From Bactericera cockerelli (Eukaryota > Arthropoda > Insecta > Hemiptera > Triozidae), in contig CM044957.1 of NCBI GenBank assembly GCA_024516035.1, positions 3,073,017 to 3,137,016 on the forward strand: a stretch of DNA of 64,000 nucleotides, written 5' to 3'. The number at the start of each line of letters is the position of its first letter. Position 1 is the stretch's first letter. Below, piece by piece: positions 58,072-64,000 of the stretch. The notes beneath the pieces were generated by a model that saw only the letters and a program-made list of their open reading frames with translations, searched no databases and had not been told where the DNA came from. The position numbers and the translations under genes were made by a program.

Positions 58072-58398
58072 TGAAATACCATTACCAAAGACAATACGTA
58101 GTATTTTACCTAACACAAAAGAAATACCAAATTCATTACACAAAGGACCTGCAAGATTCAAGGTTAGTGAATTCCTTCTCCTCTGAAATCTCAGCACCGA
58201 ATCTGTTTTGGTTCCTGGATTCTGCTCGGCCTCATTTATCCTTTGTATCCTTTACCTGATCCTGATTGATCTACAAGGAGGAGGGGGGGGGGGGGGGGGG
58301 GGGGGTACTGGGTGCGGAAGTCTTCGGAAATCAAGATGACCGAAACCGTGCACTGGTAGTCAAGAGGTTAACGCGCTAGTCTGGTAATCCAGGTAGCG
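58072..58398. repeat. Right copy of the long direct repeat bracketing the Polinton
   Basis: Matches 40,995-41,320, including the poly(G) tract and the family B SINE head. It starts ten bases after the element. The intervening ACCGTGCACTG equals the first bases of the family B SINE. Confidence 0.85.
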
Positions 58399-58555
58399 TA
58401 GGGATCCGTTGGTTCGAATCCCACCCAGTGCATGAATTTTTCCTCATCAATTTTGTGTTTCCACAAACAGAGTTTGTGACCACAATAATGATAAGACTCT
58501 GAGGGTTAGGTGGTAGAAAATGCTTTGAGCATTAAACTCGCCTGGTGGTTTGTCA
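58346..58555 (+). repeat. tRNA-derived SINE, family B
   Basis: Full head (GTCAAGAGGTTAACGCGC, GGTTCGAATCCCACCC) and body to CTCGCCTGGTGGTTTG. In the left bracket repeat the same SINE is cut off after the head. Confidence 0.8.
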
Positions 58556-59099
58556 TGGAAAAGAAAAATGTATATAGACACATGTTAAAGGGCGGGGTTA
58601 TTGCCTTTGCCAATCTCGTCCACCCAACCCATGATTGCATCTGGCCATTAGCAAAAATGCTATCGATGGTAAGTGATTTAAAATGAACCCTTAGTTTTTC
58701 AAAGCGAATAATCACCCTGTAAATTCCTTGTTTTGCCCGCGGCTGAAAAATATTATCAACAAGTCTGATTCCATAGCCAGTTCTCATGAGGGGTGTAGCT
58801 CCCTAGCCATCCCGCACTCCTTCAGCAGGTACATGCCTGATTATTACCTTAAGCGATTCTAAAATGTCTTTGAATTAGTCAGGAAATATTAGGACTCCCA
58901 GTGGCGAACACGAGAAAAAAAGAGGGGCATGATTTAATGGGTACGATTATTATTAACTATGGAATAGACTACAATGATTTAATACTATTATTCGATAATA
59001 TTTTTAGCGCATATGTATAACAGAATATAATGATTTAATAAGATGGGGGTGCGGTGACTATACTGGGTGTGGAAATCTTCGGAAATCAAGAAGACGGAA
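58556..59099. other. Intergenic with dispersed repeat motif
   Basis: Contains the AAAGGGCGGGGTTATTGCC motif at 58,588-58,630 and no recognised gene. An open minus-strand frame (58,506-58,787) overlaps this repeat and the SINE tail, so it is not a gene. Confidence 0.5.
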
Positions 59100-59312
59100 A
59101 CCGTGCACTGGTGGTCAAGTGGTTAACGCACTAGTCTGGTGATCCAGGTAGAGATCCGTTGGTTCTAATTTCATCCAATGCATGAATTTTTCCTTATTAA
59201 ATTGAGTACGTGACCACATAATAATAAGACTCTGAGGGTTAGGTGGTAGAAAATGCTTTGAGCGTTAACCTCGCCTGGTGGTTAAATTCCACTAAATTAT
59301 TATTATTATAAA
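59100..59312 (+). repeat. tRNA-derived SINE, family B
   Basis: ACCGTGCACTGGTGGTCAAG head, degraded B box, and the complete GGTTAGGTGGTAGAAAATGC body with an ATT tail. Confidence 0.8.
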
Positions 59313-59337
59313 GTACCTTTGGTAGATTTATTACCAC

Positions 59338-59482
59338 ACCGACCTCAGTAGCTTGGACGATAAGGCGGAGGACTTGTAACCTGGAGGTCGGTGGTTCAAT
59401 ACGCGGTTTAAGCTTAGATTTAGTTGAGCTAGTTTGTGTACTTGGGATATCACGTAGGTGATTAACACAAATATGATAACTT
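59338..59482 (+). repeat. tRNA-derived SINE, family C
   Basis: CCGACCTCAGTAGCTTGG, GATAAGGCGGAGGACTTG and GGTCGGTGGTTCAATAC boxes, then the AGATTTAGTTGAGC body and ACACAAATATGATAAC end. Confidence 0.75.
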
Positions 59483-60317
59483 AGATTTATTACTTCGACA
59501 CTGGTGAGTCCCTTTAATTCGGGTTCTCGGTGTTCTATTGATTCTGATTAAATTTAATCAACTCAAGACAGATATTTTGAAACACAACAGAACACAGAGG
59601 AACCGCGACTCTCTTCCCAGACAGGGGAACCTTTAATCCCAAGGGATCCTGGGTTCCAGAGTTCCAGACAGACAGAGAAAGAGAGAGATAGAGATTCTGG
59701 GTTCCAGAGAGACAGAGAAAGAGAGAGGGTTGATGAGAGTTATGAATTGAATCGGATCCACAAATTCCAAACTGAAGAAATATTATATTGTTCAGATGTT
59801 CAGATGTAAATTTGTTCTTTTCGTTGTAATAGTTACAAAATCTTCAAAAGACGAGCTCAACGTTTTTATTTTATATACAAATAGGTACAGTATGTCCATT
59901 TAATGTACGGATACCCGCGCATACACTGCAATGTAATTGTCCTGGTTTTGATAATCTGGAACTTGCATCTGAGGAATGCGAGATTAATCCGATACGCTAA
60001 ACCAGGAGCCACCCACAAAGAGTTTGGTAATATCAACAAACACTTGTGGAGTGCCACTCGGAGTTATGAAGTACCAGCTGGACCTCTCACTACCGCTGGC
60101 TCAAGACAAACTTAGCTGTTTCACTTGAGTATAGGGGCGGAATTAATAGACGAAATCGATAACTTAAGTCATTGCTTAGCATCGGCTTTCCCCGTCTAAC
60201 ACAGAACGCAATCCGAGACAGCTACAAAAGTATTACAAAAACGTCTAATTATTTCGTTTTAAGATCGAACTGACAAATCATTTAGTGGATGCATCAATTG
60301 TACCGATTGCACCGCAT
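59483..60317. other. Intergenic, no gene seen
   Basis: A short tandem repeat of GACAGAGAAAGAGAGAG (about 59,670-59,725) and no conserved coding sequence. Confidence 0.5.
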
Positions 60318-60575
60318 AATCGGGATCGAACCCCCAAGCCGATAAAAATTTGTATTAAAAATTTGGTTAGAGTTGTTAGTAAGGGATACCATCCGGTGCG
60401 CTCGTGTTGACCCAGCACCTAATTGGGAAGTATTGTGTCACTTCTCGCCCATCAGAGGGAGGCATACTACGGGATGGGCAGGCTACAACACAGACCACAA
60501 GCGTTTACAGTAGCTCCTGTTTCATGTCTACGAAATAAAAACGGCTGTGAAACACTCATCTTAAAAAAAATAAAT
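60318..60575 (+). repeat. tRNA-derived SINE, family A
   Basis: A degraded head (GGGATCGAACCCCCAAGCC), then the intact body GTGTTGACCCAGCACCTAAT, GGCATACTACGGGATGGGC and CTCATCTTAAAAAAAA. Confidence 0.8.
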
Positions 60576-61104
60576 ATAATATATATACAATAAAAAGAAA
60601 AAATAATAGAAAAATATATATGAGCATAAGTCCTAACTAAACGGCAGGGTTGTTGCCTATGGCAATCTCTTCCACCCAACCCTTATGTTCTGTATCTCGA
60701 CGCCTAGACTCCTGGGTCTAGGGAGCAGTAGGGTCGCTTCTAGGACCAGTCGTATCTTAGTTGCAGAATAGATTGCAAACAGTCTCGCCTAGCATTCACT
60801 GAGAACAAGACTGTGCCGATTATGACTCTGCTGAGGTTGCATAAACCAAGGCGACGGTCTGGTGTTACTTGTTACAGGGGGGTGATATGATGGACAATTT
60901 GACATTTACATAGCGTAGCTAGAGTACCTAGCTTGGATCCTTCAACTGGGTATGTTGGATTATCATTAGACAGGTATAGAAGAGTAAAGGAAAACTTAAT
61001 CCTTAACGACAAGCCCATGCAAGAATTTCTTTGGCAAAAAAAAATATATTTGCCAGGCGGGTATGGAACCAAAAAAAAATTTATAGACAGGGCGCTAACC
61101 TCTA
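60576..61104. other. Intergenic, no gene seen
   Basis: Includes the dispersed AAACGGCAGGGTTGTTGCC motif copy at 60,636-60,687. Nothing else is recognised. Confidence 0.4.
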
Positions 61105-61151
61105 CACACACACACACACAAGAGAGTGAGTGTGTGTGTGTGTGTGTGTGT
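61105..61151. repeat. (CA)n and (TG)n microsatellites back to back
   Basis: CACACACACACACACA followed by AGAGAG and then GTGTGTGTGTGTGTGT, forming a potential hairpin. Confidence 0.9.
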
Positions 61152-61499
61152 TTCTACTGCTGCCATATATTTTCCATTTTATTACCTACATTAAAAGAAG
61201 CCATAGTAACGATGAGATCAATAAAATAAATAAGCAATTTCATTAGCTTCAAATGAAGTGTTGGCCTCTAAACAAACAGTCATAACATTGTTCTGCTAAA
61301 TGCAGTTTGCATCGACTGCAGTTAGCACTTGCACCGAGTTGCCACTGCAGCCACAACTGGTTGCAGCCAAGTGCATCGGGAGTCGGGAGCTAATGAGGCA
61401 TGGTCGTCCAGAACCCAACAGGTTTGTAGAAACTTTCATAAAAGAACCTATCTTTACTACTATTCCGCTTTGAGGTGAACCGTTGTAACTTTATCTATA

Positions 61500-61536
61500 A
61501 CTAGAGAGAGAAAGAGGGGAGAAGCGAATTATCTAT

Positions 61537-61577
<41 letters not shown>

Positions 61578-61798
61578 GGAGAGAGGGAGAAGAGAGATAG
61601 AGGGAGAGAGAAAGAGAGAATTGAATTGAATTTGACATTTATTTGGTTTGAAGATTTTTACAATAAAAATAATCTCCTAAGCTAAGTTTAACTTTTGATG
61701 GAGATTTGGTCTCATGCCCTAAATATCGCTATCTAGCTTATGTTAAAAAAATTCAATTTAAAGAGAGAAGGAGGAAGGGAGGGAGGGAGGGAGGGAGG

Positions 61799-61843
<45 letters not shown>

Positions 61844-61885
61844 GCTAATTATCTATTGGAAAGAGAGAGAGAGAGAGAGATATTG
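61500..61885. repeat. GA-rich microsatellite region
   Basis: (GA)n, (GGGA)n and GAGAAA runs at 61,500-61,620 and 61,760-61,885. The word CTAATTATCTATTGGA occurs in the second run and nearly so in the first, indicating a duplicated unit. Confidence 0.85.
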
Positions 61886-62374
61886 AACTGTGCGAGATAG
61901 AGGATAGCTAACTAGTAACTAGACTATGTATGAGTAGACGAGTGATAATAAGGTCATTGTTGCATCGATAAGGATGAGGAGAAGGCTAACTGGATATTAA
62001 ACGCAGCGGTAGTCTGAATCTGCAGGTCACGGGTTCGATTCCGACTAGATGCAAATATTTCTACTAAACCGGTACCGGCTTACACAGACTGTGAGGGACT
62101 CTTTAGTCTCATTCTTGCAGGATAAACCAAGTATTGTATTGTATGTTTGTTATCTGGTCGCGTGGACCTCTTCCTTTCTCTCTTTCAATATAATTCATCC
62201 ATTTTTCCAACTGTTCAATGTCAAAAATCTTCCACAAAATCACTTGGCCCTTTCGAACCGTTCACCTAAAAAATATGTTTGTCGGCGTGGGATACACTGT
62301 ATAAAGGAACTAAGAGTAAAAATGTAGTTTTCATATTAAATTTGTGTTACTCATTTTAGAAAAAAAAAATTCTT
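61886..62374. other. Intergenic with a tRNA-like fragment
   Basis: A tRNA-like B box region (GGTCACGGGTTCGATTCCG) at about 62,025-62,043 is preceded by AGCGGTAGTCTGAATCTG. Probably a SINE head without a recognised body. No gene is seen. Confidence 0.4.
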
Positions 62375-62440
62375 AACTTGCGACTTGAACCTCCCGATTG
62401 CAAGTACGCCGCCTTATCGATCAAGCTACTGAGGTTGGTG
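62375..62440 (-). repeat. tRNA-derived SINE family C head, minus
   Basis: The reverse complement gives CCAACCTCAGTAGCTTGATC, GATAAGGCGGCG and a degraded B box. Confidence 0.65.
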
Positions 62441-62572
62441 AGTAAAGATAATTATAGGAATACATAATTATATTCATCAATTCCAGAGTTCTGCAAACTT
62501 CAATGGATAAAACAATTCCTGGAATGTAGATCCTAAATATAAATGTACAACATACACAAGTGACTACAGTCG

Positions 62573-62680
62573 AGTCTGGATATAAGAGAACTCAAAGGCC
62601 CGGAAAATGTTCCTCTCATATCCAGGTTTCTCTTATAAAGAGGACATTTTCCCCTAGTCAGAGCTAAATTAGACCTCCAA
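62573..62680. mobile_element. pogo/Tigger-like terminal fragment
   Basis: TA|CAGTCGAGTCTGGATATAAG followed by internal inverted words TCTCATATCCAG and TCTCTTATAAAGAGG. Resembles the Tigger-type end. The right end is not found. Confidence 0.45.
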
Positions 62681-63619
62681 ATTGTTCTCTTATTATTATT
62701 ATTAAATTATTTATTATAGATAATAGACATAATATATATTATGGATGTACAGTGTACGAGTACGTACAGTACAAAAAATAATGATTACAAAGAAATAAAA
62801 AAAAGAAAATAAACAATAAAAAAGGTAAAAATAGATAAATATATATACAATACAATTATAGATCCTAACTAAAGGGCAAGGTTATTGCCTATGGCAATCT
62901 CTTCCACCCAACCCTTATAACCAATTCTATTTTATCCAGGTTCGGTTGTATTGTTATTATTATTATTGCTTGGCCTATCGCATCGCTTATCTTGAGGAAA
63001 AAAATCTAGAAACTATGGAACTCCACAGAGTGGTTATATTATTTGAGAACATTCTCACATAACTCTCGGCAAGTTAGGTTCTCGTGTTATCGCTCTATTA
63101 TCGCCTCAGTGGGTTGTAGGTAGCCACAGCTTATCTTCATGGGTCGACCTAACCACAGTTTGGAGAGACTGAGAACAGTATTGTGTTCATAGATAAGTGA
63201 CGAGATATCAGGGGAATAGAAGAAAGAAAGATATTTAAATCAGCTGTTGACCACCAAAATAACTCATTCTTATGAAAAATCTAAATGCACTTTTATTTTA
63301 TTTATATGCACAATTGCACATGAACAGAAGGACAAACGGACCCTGTGCTAGCTAATATAATAATAATAATAGGTAATATCTCCTTATTCATACTGTCAGA
63401 CCAGGACTAATAAATTAAATATTTACTATACAAACTAGTAAAACATTAGGTATTATTATTTAACTCTTTATAATGGTAAAAATGAAAATACAAAATTGAC
63501 AATACATATAAATATAAACAGGGAAAAATAAAAAAATATATACAGATGTCCTAACTAAAGGGCGGGGTTATTGCCAATGGCAATCTCTTCCACCCAACCC
63601 TTAGAGCTAGACCAAGAGC
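62681..63619. other. Intergenic with two copies of the dispersed motif
   Basis: Motif copies at 62,863-62,917 and 63,550-63,603, each preceded by AT-rich, poly(A)-bearing sequence ending ATATATACA. The intervening sequence has no recognised gene. Confidence 0.5.
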
Positions 63620-63720
63620 CAGCAGTAAGACCAAGACATATTATGCTGTCAAAATCCCAAATGGGAGAATAACTTGTCATGTCCCGGCTGGGTTTCCAAC
63701 CCACGACCCTTGGTTAACTA
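63620..63720 (-). repeat. tRNA-derived SINE family E head, minus
   Basis: The reverse complement gives GGTTGGAAACCCAGCCGGG and ACATGACAAGTTATTCTCCC, the head and start of body of the 25,422 copy. The last 280 bases of the window show nothing further. Confidence 0.6.
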
Positions 63721-64000
63721 AGGCGAATTTGATTTACTATGACATTGACAACCCGCTCGGAGGCAAAAACATTTTGAGCCTTCTCATATTTCTCCGGTTG
63801 TTCCAGAACGGTAAATTCGACCTGATTATAACTATGCAGCGCTCCCTGGACTAGGAAAGAGGAAGCAAGAGAAAGTGCACTTGATGCACCGAGCGGTGTG
63901 CGGTGCCTATGCAGTTAGTTGAGACCGAGGTAACACCAGGAACTAGCACCAAGGCGTCCTAAGCGATGAGTGCTGGAATCCTCGCGGAGATAATCCAGGA

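Noticed and set aside
58506..58787. 93-codon minus-strand frame
   Set aside because: Overlaps the tail of a family B SINE and the dispersed GGGCGGGGTTATTGCC motif. No domain.

Overview
Eukaryotic nuclear DNA, most likely from an insect and probably a hemipteran. The reasons are AT-rich intron-bearing genes, a glycine-tailed TDP-43, an intact-looking Maverick/Polinton, and a heavy load of tRNA-derived and 5S-rRNA-derived SINEs and MITEs. The species is not identified. No prokaryotic gene, rRNA, functional tRNA or CRISPR array is seen.

Layout. 1-8.2 kb is repeat-rich intergenic DNA holding a Tc1/mariner-like element with long inverted repeats (2126-4555), a second inverted-repeat element and a pogo-like MITE. 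8.29-10.6 kb (+) is a four-exon MSANTD3-like Myb/SANT DNA-binding gene. 11.9-14.5 kb (+) is the TDP-43 orthologue (TBPH), four coding exons with one 1-nt frameshift in the last. 14.5-24.6 kb holds its 3' flank, a 60-bp minisatellite, a full 5S-rRNA-derived SINE, and a second 5S SINE split by a hAT-like transposon with a clean 8-bp target duplication. 24.7-38.3 kb (-) is the ZMIZ1/2 (Drosophila tonalli) orthologue, a SUMO-ligase-like transcriptional coactivator with a MIZ/SP-RING finger. Its N-terminal exons are not found in the window. Around the MIZ exon the splice junctions themselves have been amplified into tandem arrays (27.6-28.2, 29.5-30.2 and 30.4-30.75 kb, plus a 92-bp exon duplication at 28.7 kb).

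41,325-58,062 is a 16.7-kb Maverick/Polinton with near-identical terminal inverted repeats. It carries an integrase with chromodomain, protein-primed family B DNA polymerase, packaging ATPase, PLA2-like PY protein, adenain-like protease, penton-like minor capsid and double-jelly-roll major capsid proteins. It also has unknown ORFs, a previously easy-to-miss 55-aa basic ORF, and two possibly paralogous spliced genes. The element is bracketed by about 325-bp direct repeats instead of an obvious 6-bp target duplication. 58-64 kb is SINE- and microsatellite-rich DNA with no gene seen.

Quality caution: the conserved host genes show repeated 1-nt breaks in or near G/C runs, and most breaks in the Polinton ORFs lie in A/T runs. 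This suggests residual assembly errors, so the Polinton should not be called dead on these breaks alone.
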